This document shows positions 18,488 through 26,290 of a stretch of DNA of 41,356 bases, piece by piece. Origin of the DNA: Myxococcota bacterium (lineage in GTDB: Bacteria; Myxococcota_A; Polyangia; Fen-1088); assembly GCA_025934105.1 (NCBI GenBank), contig JAICYS010000017.1, forward strand, positions 1 to 41,356, given 5' to 3'. The notes beneath the pieces were generated by a model, which was given only the letters and a program-made list of their open reading frames with translations, did not search any database and was not told the DNA's origin. Positions within the stretch are counted from its first letter, which is position 1; the number at the start of each line of letters is the position of its first letter. Made by a program: the position numbers and the translations under genes.

Positions 18488-19480
18488 GTGCCGGAGACCA
18501 AGCGACCGACCAGCCCCGCCGCCGAGGAGATCCTGGGCCTTTACTTCCCCGTCCTGGACCACGGCTTCGTGGCCCTGGTCGATTACCTGGGCACCGACGC
18601 CTGCATCGAACGGGCGGCCCGGGTCAGCTACGGATACGGGACGCGCGCGGCCAACGCGACGCGGGGCCTCATCCGATACCTGCGGCGCCACAAGCACACC
18701 ACGCCCAGCGAGATGGTCGAGCTGAAGTTCCACTGCTGCATGCCCATGTTCATCGCGCGGCAGTGGATCCGCCACCGGACCGCCAACGTGAACGAGTACT
18801 CCGGCCGGTACTCGCTGATTCCCATGCTGTTCTACACGCCGGAGGCGGCGCAGCTTCAGACGCAGAGCCGCCGCAACAACCAGGGGCGCAGCGGCCAGCC
18901 GGTCTCGGCCGACCTGCACGCCGAGGCCGTCCGCCGCTGGGAGGCGACCCGCCGCGAGGCCACCGACGCTTACGGCTGGCTGACGGCGAACGAAGTGGCG
19001 CGCGAGCTGGCGCGCATCGACTTGCCGCTGTCGACGTACACGCAGTGGTACTGGAAGATCGATCTGCACAACCTGCTGCACTTCTTGACCTTGCGGGTCG
19101 ACGCCCACGCGCAGTGGGAAATCCAGGAGTACGGGCGCGTGATGGCCGGGATGCTCAAGCGGGTGGCGCCCCTGTCGTACGAGGCCTGGATCGACTACGA
19201 CGTCTGCGGCAGCCAGCTGTCCCGCGCCGAGCTGGAGGCGGTGCGATCGCTGCTGTCGGTCGAAGGCGAGACGGTCACCGCGCGCGGCTCCCTCGACCCG
19301 TCCGCCCTGGCGGCGCGTGGCCTCTCCAAGCGGGAGATCGACGAGCTCTACGCCAAGCTGCGCGCGCCGGCCTCCGTCCCCGACTTCGCCGTCGATCCGG
19401 CGCAGGCTCGGAGCGCCGAGTTCTTTGCCGAGCGGTTCGCCAGCGCCGTGCCCGGCACCGACAAGTCGCCCACCGACTGA
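18488..19480 (+). CDS. thyX: FAD-dependent thymidylate synthase
   Basis: ThyX makes dTMP from dUMP using methylene-tetrahydrofolate and reduced FAD. The signature RHR-x7-S is present as RHRTANVNEYS (95-105), followed by GRY. Other family features are TTPSEMVELKFHCCMPMFIARQW (71-93) and the later DLHNLLHFLTLR segment. At 330 residues it is longer than the usual 220-260; the extra sequence is a C-terminal helical region (about 265-330). The last 133 bases overlap the 3' end of the convergent Lgt-family gene. The GTG start fits the -10-like element 8 bases upstream. Confidence 0.95.
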   Translation: MPETKRPTSPAAEEILGLYFPVLDHGFVALVDYLGTDACIERAARVSYGYGTRAANATRGLIRYLRRHKHTTPSEMVELKFHCCMPMFIARQWIRHRTANVNEYSGRYSLIPMLFYTPEAAQLQTQSRRNNQGRSGQPVSADLHAEAVRRWEATRREATDAYGWLTANEVARELARIDLPLSTYTQWYWKIDLHNLLHFLTLRVDAHAQWEIQEYGRVMAGMLKRVAPLSYEAWIDYDVCGSQLSRAELEAVRSLLSVEGETVTARGSLDPSALAARGLSKREIDELYAKLRAPASVPDFAVDPAQARSAEFFAERFASAVPGTDKSPTD

Positions 19481-20268
19481 CGGCGGCGGAACCAGCAGAC
19501 CAGGCCCAGGCCGATCGCGATCGACGTCCACTGGGCCGTCGACAGGCCCAGCCAGGCGCCGCGATCGCGGTCCCCGCGCACGAATTCGAGCGCGAAGCGC
19601 CCGGCCGCGTACACCGACAGGAACACCGCGAACGCCCGGCCGTCGCGCGCGCGCCGGAGGGCCAGGCCGGCACAGGCGGCGCCCAGCAACCCCAGCGCCG
19701 CCTCGTAGAGCTGCGTGGGGTGCACCGGCAGACTGGCGGCGCCGGGCGGCACGAAGCCGCGGCGGGCCTGATCCAGCGCCGCCAGGCTCCCGCGCGGGAA
19801 CCGGACGCCCCACGGCAGTCCGGTGGGCAGGCCGTAGTCGCAGCCGGCCAGAAAACAGCCGGTGCGGACCAGCGCGAAGGTCAACCCGGCGCCGACGGCG
19901 ACCCGATCGAAGAACGGCGCCAGCGGCTGCCGGACCGCCCGCAGGTACAGCGCCGCGCCGGCCATCGCGCACAGCAAGCCGCCGTAGGCGGCGCGGCCCG
20001 GGTGCAGCACCGGCCGCCAGTCGTGGGCGGCCAGCGCCGCCGGCAGCGCGCGGACAGCCTCGAACAGATAGCCGCCGCCCAGCGCGCCGGCGTAGGCCCA
20101 GGCGATCGCGCGCGCCGTGTGAGCGACAGACGCGCCGTCGCGGGCCGCCAGCCGCAAGGCCAGCATCGCCCCGAGCAGCGTCGCCGCCGCGGCCAGCTCC
20201 CAGTAGTCCGGCAGCATCCAGGCCGCCAGGCCGCGGCTGGTCATCCAGGCGAGGACGACCGGCCTCAT
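19348..20268 (-). CDS. Prolipoprotein diacylglyceryl transferase family protein (Lgt-like)
   Basis: A 306-residue polytopic membrane protein of the Lgt family, which attaches diacylglycerol to the lipobox cysteine. Recognisable parts are RTGCFLAGCDYGLPTGLPWGVRFP (135-158), HPTQLYE (183-189) and GRFALEFVRGD (223-233). Compared with E. coli Lgt, the HGG motif reads AYGG (94-97) and the N-x2-NGE stretch reads CFLAGCDYG, so two positions implicated in catalysis differ; related variants occur in other phyla. The ATG overlaps the upstream lipoprotein-like gene (ATGA). The last 45 residues overlap thyX antisense and are probably an unstructured tail. It may be the main Lgt or a specialised paralogue. 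Confidence 0.75.
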   Translation of the reverse strand: MRPVVLAWMTSRGLAAWMLPDYWELAAAATLLGAMLALRLAARDGASVAHTARAIAWAYAGALGGGYLFEAVRALPAALAAHDWRPVLHPGRAAYGGLLCAMAGAALYLRAVRQPLAPFFDRVAVGAGLTFALVRTGCFLAGCDYGLPTGLPWGVRFPRGSLAALDQARRGFVPPGAASLPVHPTQLYEAALGLLGAACAGLALRRARDGRAFAVFLSVYAAGRFALEFVRGDRDRGAWLGLSTAQWTSIAIGLGLVCWFRRRQSVGDLSVPGTALANRSAKNSALRACAGSTAKSGTEAGARSLA

Positions 20269-21407
20269 CGCTGGCGGCCCCACAGGTAGACCAGCGGGGC
20301 GAACATCCAGACGATGGTAGCGGCCGGCGTGCGGCCGCGGCCGGGCGCCGCCGCGCAATCGGCGTCGCTGCCGTCGTCGGGAGGCGCGCTGCACGCGTCC
20401 TGGCTGTCGTCGTCCCCTCCGCCGCACGAATCGTCGCTGCCGTCGTCGGTGCTGGCGCAAGCGTCGGCCAGAGCCGCGCAGCTGTCGGCCGCGGCGCCGG
20501 CGATGTTCAGGTCGTCCGTGGTCGACCCGCCGCCGATCGAGGTGGTGGTCGTCGTCGAGGTCCAACCCCTCGATCCGCCCGTCCCGTCATTGGCGAAATC
20601 GACGTCCACCGACGGCCGCACCGGCCCGGCCTGCCCGCGCCCGCCGCCGTCACGCGGGCCTGCGTCGCAGGCCGCGGCGCCGCCGTCACGCGGGCCTGCG
20701 TCGCAGGCCGCCGCGCCGCCGTCACACCAGCCCACCTCGCAAGCGGCGCCTCCGTCGCCGGCCGGCGCCATCGCCACCAGCCAGGCGCCGTTGACGTAGA
20801 CGGTGTCCCCGACGGTGACGGCGGCGGCGGGCCAGCCGACGACCCGCTCGATCCGGCGCGCGTGCGACGCGGCCAGCAGCTCGCGCAGCGACGCACCGGC
20901 CGCCCCCGCCAGCGCGCGCGCTTCCAGGTCGGCCGTGGCGGCCGCCACCCCGCCGTCGATGGGCGGCAGCGCCGCCGCGTCGACAGCGCCCGCTTGCGTC
21001 CCCGCCGGCAGCGCCTGCGCCTCGCCGCCGGCCACGACTCCGATCACCAGCGCGTCCGCCGAGCGGCGCTGGCGAGCCCGGTCCAGGCCGTCGACCAGCG
21101 CGGCCGGCGCGCCCGCTGTCTCGCCTTGACGGAGCTGGGCGTCCCCCGGCGGAGTCGTCGCGGGAGCTCCAAGGAGCCCCTCCAGGGTTCCTGCCTGATC
21201 GACCGCGTCCGCCGCCGTGTCGGCCGCGGCGGCCGCCTGAAACCGCGCCGCCAATCGCCCGCGCTCCCCGTCGGGCAGCGCGGCGACCACCTCCGGATCG
21301 GCGCGCAAAGCGTCGCGCAACGGCAGCTCGCCGAAAGGCGGCGCCGCCGGCGCACACCCGGCGATCGTGACCAGCAGCAGCAACCACCGGCAGACCTGTG
21401 ACGGCAT
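20265..21407 (-). CDS. Lipoprotein-like protein with Cys/Asp-rich region and C-terminal hydrophobic tail
   Basis: A 380-residue protein of no recognised family. It begins with a lipoprotein signal (lipobox Cys18, LVTIAGC), continues with an Ala-rich helical part to about residue 195, a short strand-rich segment (TVGDTVYVNGAWLVAM), then repeats of GGAAACDAGPRD, a Ser/Thr/Asp/Cys-rich low-complexity stretch, and finally a hydrophobic segment (about 360-376) followed by GRQR. Cys-rich spacer, membrane helix and basic end resemble the tripartite C-terminal sorting tags such as MYXO-CTERM or GlyGly-CTERM, without an exact match. Translationally coupled to the Lgt-like gene. The start at 21407 is chosen because it directly precedes the signal sequence. 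Confidence 0.6.
   Translation of the reverse strand: MPSQVCRWLLLLVTIAGCAPAAPPFGELPLRDALRADPEVVAALPDGERGRLAARFQAAAAADTAADAVDQAGTLEGLLGAPATTPPGDAQLRQGETAGAPAALVDGLDRARQRRSADALVIGVVAGGEAQALPAGTQAGAVDAAALPPIDGGVAAATADLEARALAGAAGASLRELLAASHARRIERVVGWPAAAVTVGDTVYVNGAWLVAMAPAGDGGAACEVGWCDGGAAACDAGPRDGGAAACDAGPRDGGGRGQAGPVRPSVDVDFANDGTGGSRGWTSTTTTTSIGGGSTTDDLNIAGAAADSCAALADACASTDDGSDDSCGGGDDDSQDACSAPPDDGSDADCAAAPGRGRTPAATIVWMFAPLVYLWGRQR
20644..20715. repeat. Two 36-bp direct repeats
   Basis: Units 20644-20679 and 20680-20715 are identical except near the last few bases, and a third partial copy starts at 20716. On the minus strand each encodes GGAAACDAGPRD within the lipoprotein-like gene. Confidence 0.75.
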
Positions 21408-21483
21408 TGCCGGCCGGATGAGGCAAGCCGAGTGCCATCCGTTTTCCGGGCCTTTCGACCGGCCGAGGCCGCGCACCGTGAAC

Positions 21484-21508
21484 CGGCGGCGACACCGCTG
21501 TGCCGCCG
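21484..21508 (-). terminator. Hairpin after the MBL-hydrolase gene
   Basis: CGGCGGC (21484-21490) and GCCGCCG (21502-21508) form a 7-bp stem with an 11-base loop directly 3' of the stop codon of the minus-strand MBL gene. No U-tract follows. Confidence 0.35.
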
Positions 21509-21510
21509 CT

Positions 21511-22362
21511 TCAGACGGTGACCAGCTCGCGAACCACGAAACCGCCGTCCTTGTCGACGGTCAGCCGCCCCGCCTGGTGATCGGGGTCATGGCCCCAGAT
21601 CACCAGCCAGTCCTCGGCGACGGCGCGCGAGAACAGGGCGCGCTTGGTCTCCAGCGTGCGCGCCGGCTCGAGATCGTAGGCCATCACCCACGGCAGCCGG
21701 ACGTGGACGGCCGTCGGCGCCACGTCGCCCAGGAACAGCGCGCGCGGGCCGCCGGGCTGGCCGATCAGCACCGATTGGTGCCCGGCGGTGTGACCGGGCG
21801 TCGGGATCACGCGCACGCCAGGCGCGATCTCGGCCTCCCCGTCGGCGAGCTGCAGCAGCCCCGCCTCGCCCAGCGGCGCGATGTTCTCCGGCAGGTAGCT
21901 GGCGCGGTTTCGCTCGTGCGGGTGCGTGGCGTCCTCCCATTCGCGCCGCTGCACGACGTGGCGCGCGCGCCGGAACACCGGCTCGATGCCGCCCGACGCC
22001 GTCCGCCGCGTCGTCCCCCCGCTGTGATCGAAGTGCAGGTGGGTCATGACCACCGTGTCGACGTCGTCCGGCGACAGGCCGACCTCACCCAGGGCGGCCC
22101 CGATCGCCCGATCGTGATCGATGCCGTAGATGTCCTTCAGCTTGGGCGGGAACTTGTCGCCGTTGCCGGTCTCGACCAGCACGCGGCGCCCGGCCACCTC
22201 GATCACCAGGCAGCGCGTGCTGTAGCGGCAGCGGTTCGCGGCGTCGCAGGACACCAGCTTCGACCAGAGCGTCTTCGGGACCACGCCGTGCATCGCGCCC
22301 CCGTCCAGGCGGAAGCTTCCCCCGTCCACCAGCGTGAGCCGCGCGTCGCCGATTGTGAGCAC
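21511..22362 (-). CDS. MBL-fold metallo-hydrolase
   Basis: A 283-residue metallo-beta-lactamase-fold hydrolase. The zinc motif is THLHFDH (107-113), followed later by PGHTAGHQSV, a GD pair in LFLGDVAP and a final WGHDPDH. The layout, with an N-terminal LVDGG strand and ETGNGD before the motif, resembles lactonase-like/quorum-quenching and related MBL hydrolases, but the substrate cannot be assigned. The GTG start lies 6 bases after a -10-like TAAGAT. There are 100 bases between it and the stop of the PBP7-type gene upstream. Confidence 0.85.
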   Translation of the reverse strand: MLTIGDARLTLVDGGSFRLDGGAMHGVVPKTLWSKLVSCDAANRCRYSTRCLVIEVAGRRVLVETGNGDKFPPKLKDIYGIDHDRAIGAALGEVGLSPDDVDTVVMTHLHFDHSGGTTRRTASGGIEPVFRRARHVVQRREWEDATHPHERNRASYLPENIAPLGEAGLLQLADGEAEIAPGVRVIPTPGHTAGHQSVLIGQPGGPRALFLGDVAPTAVHVRLPWVMAYDLEPARTLETKRALFSRAVAEDWLVIWGHDPDHQAGRLTVDKDGGFVVRELVTV

Positions 22363-22368
22363 CCGCCA

Positions 22369-22374
22369 ATCTTA
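22369..22374 (-). promoter_or_regulatory. -10-like TAAGAT before the MBL-hydrolase gene
   Basis: TAAGAT on the minus strand is separated by TGGCGG from the GTG at 22362. The surrounding sequence is almost pure G+C, so the hexamer stands out. Confidence 0.4.
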
Positions 22375-22462
22375 GCGCGCGGCGCGCCTGGTGCGCCGCC
22401 GTCGAAAGCCGGCGGGATCGGCGGGCGGCGGCGAACCGGACCGCAAAGTGAACGGCTGGGGA

Positions 22463-23560
22463 CTACGGGCTGGCCACGGTGGTCGGCGGCGTGGCGGGCG
22501 CGCCGGGGCCGCCGCCGTCCGGCTCTTCCGGATCGGGCGCGGCGACCCCGACCGGCAGCTCGGCCGCCGGCGCGGGCGGGCCGGCGACCGGCTCGGTCAT
22601 GCCGCCAGCCACCGCCGGCCGGGCCCCCGAAGGCAGCCTCTGGGGATGGCTGATGATCCAGTCGGCGACCCGCGCCACGTCGCCGAAGCGGGTCATCTTC
22701 CCGTCGTCGCCCAGGAACGCCATGTAGTAGGTGCGGCCCTCGATCCGCGTCGCCACCACCAGACAGTAGCGCGCGTCGTCGTTGTAGCCGGTCTTGCCCC
22801 CCAGCACCTGCACGTTCCCGCGCTGCGCCGGGTGGTTGGTGTTGTTGTAGTGGATGGGCGGCTTGCCCACCGGATGCGCGTCGTATTCGGCCCGTCGCGT
22901 GATGGGCGCCAGGACGGCGTTCGCCATGACCGCCTTCAACATCGCGATGATCTCGCGCGGCGTGGAGACGTTCCCCGTCGACAGGCCGGTCGGCTCGTGA
23001 AAGCGGGTGTTGCGCAGGCCGAGCGCGCGCACCTTGGCGTTCATCGCCGCGGTGAGCTGGGGCGGCGTGAGCCGCACCGCGCGCCCCAGCGCCGGGATGG
23101 CCCGGTTGTCGGACCCCATCAGCGCGGCGTGCAAGAGGTCGCGGTTCGACAGCGTCATGCCGTCCAGCAGCCGGGATCGCGCCCCCCCCTTGGCCACCTC
23201 GATGTCGTTCTTGTTGATGGTCGACAGGCCGTCCAGCTCCAGCCCGTGCTCGACGACGGCCAGCGTGGCGGCCAGCTTCGAGATGGAAGCGATGGGCCGC
23301 TCTTTGTCGGGGTTCTTGGCGTAGATCTGGCGCCCGCCGTCGTCCAGGACCAGCGCGGCGGCCGCCTGCACGTTGGGCAGGCCGCCCCGTGTGGCGGACA
23401 CCGGACGCTCGCGCGCGACGGCGTGGTGCCGTTTGCCGTGTCCGCCGTGCGCCGTCCGCCGTCCGCCGTGACGCTTGGCCGCCAGCGCCGGCGCGCTGGC
23501 CATCGACGCGGCGGCGAGGGCGGCCACGAACCACGCGCGTCCTCGGACCCGCAGGCGCAT
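22463..23560 (-). CDS. D-alanyl-D-alanine endopeptidase/carboxypeptidase, PBP7 type
   Basis: A 365-residue secreted serine peptidase of the S11 (PBP5/PBP7) family that trims peptidoglycan. After a signal peptide (1-28) comes a His/Lys/Arg-rich spacer (29-60), then the penicillin-binding motifs SISK (92-95, Ser92 nucleophile), SDN (150-152) and KTG (255-257). The C-terminal 60 residues are Pro/Ala-rich. Spacing and the INKNDIEVAKG segment fit PbpG-like endopeptidases. The frame stays open far upstream across other genes, but the ATG at 23560, next to GAGGTG, directly precedes the signal peptide. It lies 11 bases after the stop of the HGSNAT-like gene, so the two are likely co-transcribed. Confidence 0.92.
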   Translation of the reverse strand: MRLRVRGRAWFVAALAAASMASAPALAAKRHGGRRTAHGGHGKRHHAVARERPVSATRGGLPNVQAAAALVLDDGGRQIYAKNPDKERPIASISKLAATLAVVEHGLELDGLSTINKNDIEVAKGGARSRLLDGMTLSNRDLLHAALMGSDNRAIPALGRAVRLTPPQLTAAMNAKVRALGLRNTRFHEPTGLSTGNVSTPREIIAMLKAVMANAVLAPITRRAEYDAHPVGKPPIHYNNTNHPAQRGNVQVLGGKTGYNDDARYCLVVATRIEGRTYYMAFLGDDGKMTRFGDVARVADWIISHPQRLPSGARPAVAGGMTEPVAGPPAPAAELPVGVAAPDPEEPDGGGPGAPATPPTTVASP

Positions 23561-23571
23561 CACCTCGACAG

Positions 23572-24735
23572 TTATAGAGGACTGGGCGCGGCCGGCAAGT
23601 TCGCGCGCAGCTTCCGGCGGCCCGGCCACCCGTGCCAGTAACGCAGCCGCAGCTGGGCCAGCACGCCCATGGCGGCGGTCATCGCCAGCAGCCCGACGGT
23701 GGCGCCGCGCATCGACAGCGCGTGGTGCAGGCGCCCGAACAGCAGGCCGTAGACCAGCTCGACGTGGATCCAGTAAACGAACAGCGACGTCTGGCCGAAG
23801 AGGCGCATCAGCGAGAATCGCTTGCTCCCGGGCAAGTGGGTGGCCAGATACGCGCCCAGCGCCAGGAGCCCGATGACGCCCAGGCGATGGAAAAATACCT
23901 CCGGGCCCATCTGCTGGGCCATCCAGTTCGGATAATGAACGAGACGCCCGGTCACCGGGCGGAGCGCGATCACCGACAGGATCAGCGCCGCGCCCACGGC
24001 GCCGGTGATCAGGAACGTCCAGGCCTGCCGGCGCGCGTTGGCGCTGCCGCGCACCCAGGCATGTCCGACCAGCACGCCGATCAAAGGCCAGGCGAGCCAG
24101 GGGAACAGCGGGAACCACGACATCGGGCGCTCGCCCCCCAGGTACGAAGTCAGCGGCCGCGGCAGCCAGTCGGGGAAGTGGTGCGGGCCGACGATCGGCC
24201 CCAGCGCGACGAAGATCGCGGCGGTGACGGCGGTGAGCGCGATGGGCCGGCGTCCTCGATGCGGCGCGGTGATGAACGCGGCCGCGATCATGCACAGGCC
24301 GATGCAGTTGAGGATGTCGACCCGGAACAGGTCGTGCCAGTCGTAGGCGCCGCCCAGCAGGTATTCCTGCAGGCGAAACAGATAGGCCAGGACCAGGATC
24401 TCCACCCCGCGCTTGGCCGCCACGCGGATCATGACGCGGCGGCTGGCGCCGGTCCCCAGCTGGTGCTCGTAGCGGATGGCCATCGACACGCCGACCAGCA
24501 GCAGGAACAGGCGCGAGGGGATGCCGCCCCAAAACCGGGTCCAACCGTACTCGATCGTGGTCTTGGCCGCCGGGCTGCACCACGAATCGTAAAGGTGCGT
24601 CTGGATCATCAACAGAACGGCCAGTCCCCGCAGCCAGTCCACCGCTTCGATGCGGCGCTTTTTCGGGCGAGGAGCCGGGGCGACAGGCGGCCGGACGTGC
24701 ACGTCCGGGGCGTGCAAGACTGCTGACGCGCTCAC
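23572..24735 (-). CDS. HGSNAT/DUF1624-like membrane acyltransferase
   Basis: A 387-residue protein with about ten membrane helices. The opening DWLRGLAVLLMIQTHLYD (33-50), the RVDILNCIGL segment and FPLFPWLAWPLIGVLVG are typical of the heparan-alpha-glucosaminide N-acetyltransferase catalytic-domain (DUF1624) family, which transfers acyl groups across membranes to sugars. The His in IQTH is the likely catalytic residue by family analogy. The GTG start has GGAGGG upstream and a TTGACA (24772-24767) in the divergent region shared with rplC. It probably forms an operon with the PBP7-type gene and may modify a cell-wall glycan. Confidence 0.82.
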   Translation of the reverse strand: MSASAVLHAPDVHVRPPVAPAPRPKKRRIEAVDWLRGLAVLLMIQTHLYDSWCSPAAKTTIEYGWTRFWGGIPSRLFLLLVGVSMAIRYEHQLGTGASRRVMIRVAAKRGVEILVLAYLFRLQEYLLGGAYDWHDLFRVDILNCIGLCMIAAAFITAPHRGRRPIALTAVTAAIFVALGPIVGPHHFPDWLPRPLTSYLGGERPMSWFPLFPWLAWPLIGVLVGHAWVRGSANARRQAWTFLITGAVGAALILSVIALRPVTGRLVHYPNWMAQQMGPEVFFHRLGVIGLLALGAYLATHLPGSKRFSLMRLFGQTSLFVYWIHVELVYGLLFGRLHHALSMRGATVGLLAMTAAMGVLAQLRLRYWHGWPGRRKLRANLPAAPSPL

Positions 24736-24766
24736 CGCCCTCCATTGGGGAGGCTGACCGGTCGGT

Positions 24767-24790
24767 TGTCAACCGGGATTCGCGTTGACA
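24767..24790. promoter_or_regulatory. Inverted pair of TTGACA elements between divergent genes
   Basis: TGTCAAC (24767-24773) and GTTGACA (24784-24790) are perfect inverted copies 10 bases apart. Each contains a consensus -35 hexamer, one pointing to the HGSNAT-like gene and one to rplC. The symmetry could also form a binding site for a dimeric regulator. Confidence 0.5.
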
Positions 24791-24813
24791 GGCTGGTGCG
24801 CCGGGGCTATAAA
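24785..24813 (+). promoter_or_regulatory. Near-consensus sigma70 promoter of rplC
   Basis: TTGACA (24785-24790), a 17-base spacer and TATAAA (24808-24813) make the best promoter in the window. Transcription should begin near 24820, leaving only about 7 bases before the ATG at 24827. No Shine-Dalgarno sequence is present. Confidence 0.85.
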
Positions 24814-24826
24814 CCCGCCCCTCGCC

Positions 24827-25585
24827 ATGTCTCTCAAGATGGGCCTTTTGGGCCGTAAAGTTGGAATGACTCAGGTGTTTCACGAAGACGGCTCCGCCCT
24901 GGGCGTGACCGCCGTCGCCGTCGGCCCCTGCGTCGTGGTCGCGAAGCGCACGCCGGACAAGCACGGCTACGCCGCCGTCCAGCTGGGCTTCGAGGAAAAG
25001 GCCGCCACCGAGCTGAATCGGCCTCAGGCGGGCTACTTCAAGAAGGCCAACATCGAGAAGCCGGTCCGGCACCTGCGCGAGGTGCGCCTCGACCCGAAGG
25101 ACGTCGACAAGTACGAGGTCGGCAAGGTGCTCAGCGCCGCGGAGGTCTTCAAGGCCGGCGACGTCGTCGACGTGGTCGGAACCACCAAGGGCAAGGGGTA
25201 CCAGGGCGTCATGAAGAAGCACCGGATGGCCGGTGACAGCATGACCCACGGGACCCACGAATTCTTCCGGCACGGTGGCTCGATCGGCTGCCGCCTGACG
25301 CCCGGCCGCGTCCACAAGGGCAAGCGGATGTCGGGCCTCATGGGCAACGTCAAGAGCACCGCTTCCGACCTGGTGATCGTGAAGGTGCTCGAGGACAAGA
25401 ACGTGGTGCTGGTCAAGGGCGCCATTCCCGGGCCCGCCAACGGCCTGGTGCTGATCAAGGGCAGCGTGAAGGACGTGAAGAAGTACGTCGTTCCGCGGCA
25501 GATCAAAGAGGTCGAGTCGAAGAACCCGATGAAGGCCTCGAAGAAGGGCGCGCCGGCCGCCGGCGCGGCCAAGGCCAAGAAGTAA
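24827..25585 (+). CDS. rplC: 50S ribosomal protein L3
   Basis: L3 is an early-assembly 23S-rRNA-binding protein near the peptidyl transferase centre. The 252-residue sequence shows GLLGRKVGMTQVF (6-18), GTTKGKGYQGVMKKH, the loop THGTHEFFRHGGSIGCRLTPGRV, KGKRMSGLMGN and LVKGAIPGP. It is longer than E. coli L3 (209) because of insertions and a Lys/Ala-rich C-terminal tail. Two starts are possible, 24827 (MSLK) and 24839 (MGLL); the promoter position makes the message leaderless for the first. The gene is alone: rpsJ and rplD, its usual neighbours, are absent, and rlmE follows after 24 bases. Confidence 0.95.
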   Translation: MSLKMGLLGRKVGMTQVFHEDGSALGVTAVAVGPCVVVAKRTPDKHGYAAVQLGFEEKAATELNRPQAGYFKKANIEKPVRHLREVRLDPKDVDKYEVGKVLSAAEVFKAGDVVDVVGTTKGKGYQGVMKKHRMAGDSMTHGTHEFFRHGGSIGCRLTPGRVHKGKRMSGLMGNVKSTASDLVIVKVLEDKNVVLVKGAIPGPANGLVLIKGSVKDVKKYVVPRQIKEVESKNPMKASKKGAPAAGAAKAKK

Positions 25586-25609
25586 AGGCCGCCCGGGCGC
25601 CGGGGTCGC

Positions 25610-26212
25610 TTGTCGCGGTTGCGCGATCCCCGGCACCGGCACGACGCCTTCTTCCGCAAGGCGCGCGGAGCCGGGTTTGCGGCGCGCGCGGTCTACAAGC
25701 TGGAGGAGATCGATCGCCGGCTGCGGCTGCTGCGGGCCGGTGACCGGGTCCTGGACCTCGGCTGCCGCCCCGGTTCCTGGCTGCAATATGCGCGTCAGGC
25801 GGTGGGCCCGCACGGCGCCGTGGTCGGCATCGACCGGGACCCGCTGCCGCACGCCGTCGCCGGCGCGCGCGTGCTGGTCGGCGACGTCTTCGCGGTGAGC
25901 GACGGCGAGCTGCTGGGCGAGCTGAAGGCATTCGACGTGGTCCTCTCCGACATGGCGCCGAACACCACCGGCATCCGCGCCACCGACCAGGCCCGCTCGG
26001 CCGCGCTGGTGGAAGAGGCGCTGGCCCGGGCAGAGCGGCTGCTCGCGCCGGGCGGCGCCTTCGTGGCGAAGATCTTCCAGGGTCCCGACATCGAGGCCAT
26101 CCGCAAGCGGATGGGCGCCCGCTTCGCCGAGGTCAAGACGCTCAAACCCGAAAGCTCCCGGACGGAGAGCATCGAGATCTACCTGGCCGGTAAAGGGTTC
26201 ATCCCCGCGTAG
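25610..26212 (+). CDS. rlmE: 23S rRNA 2'-O-ribose methyltransferase RlmE (FtsJ/RrmJ)
   Basis: A 200-residue SAM-dependent methyltransferase; E. coli RlmE methylates U2552 of 23S rRNA late in 50S assembly. The K-D-K-E catalytic set is visible: Lys30 (AVYKLEEI), Asp114 (LSDMAPNTTG), Lys154 (FVAKIFQG) and Glu186 (SSRTESIEIYL). The SAM-binding strand is VLDLGCRPGSWLQY (47-60). The TTG at 25610 gives the expected N-terminus and lies 24 bases after rplC, so both are likely on one transcript, which links an L3 gene with a 50S maturation enzyme. Confidence 0.93.
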   Translation: MSRLRDPRHRHDAFFRKARGAGFAARAVYKLEEIDRRLRLLRAGDRVLDLGCRPGSWLQYARQAVGPHGAVVGIDRDPLPHAVAGARVLVGDVFAVSDGELLGELKAFDVVLSDMAPNTTGIRATDQARSAALVEEALARAERLLAPGGAFVAKIFQGPDIEAIRKRMGARFAEVKTLKPESSRTESIEIYLAGKGFIPA

Positions 26213-26290
26213 CGGCGCGTGGCGAGAGTCTCCGCGTCGCCGAGGCGGGGGGCCGAACGTCGTCGCTCCCCGGGGGCCTTGGTCCGGATT

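Noticed and set aside
20314..20799. A + strand Ser/Pro-rich protein opposite the lipoprotein-like gene
   Set aside because: It mirrors the low-complexity repeat on the other strand and has no start signal or domain.
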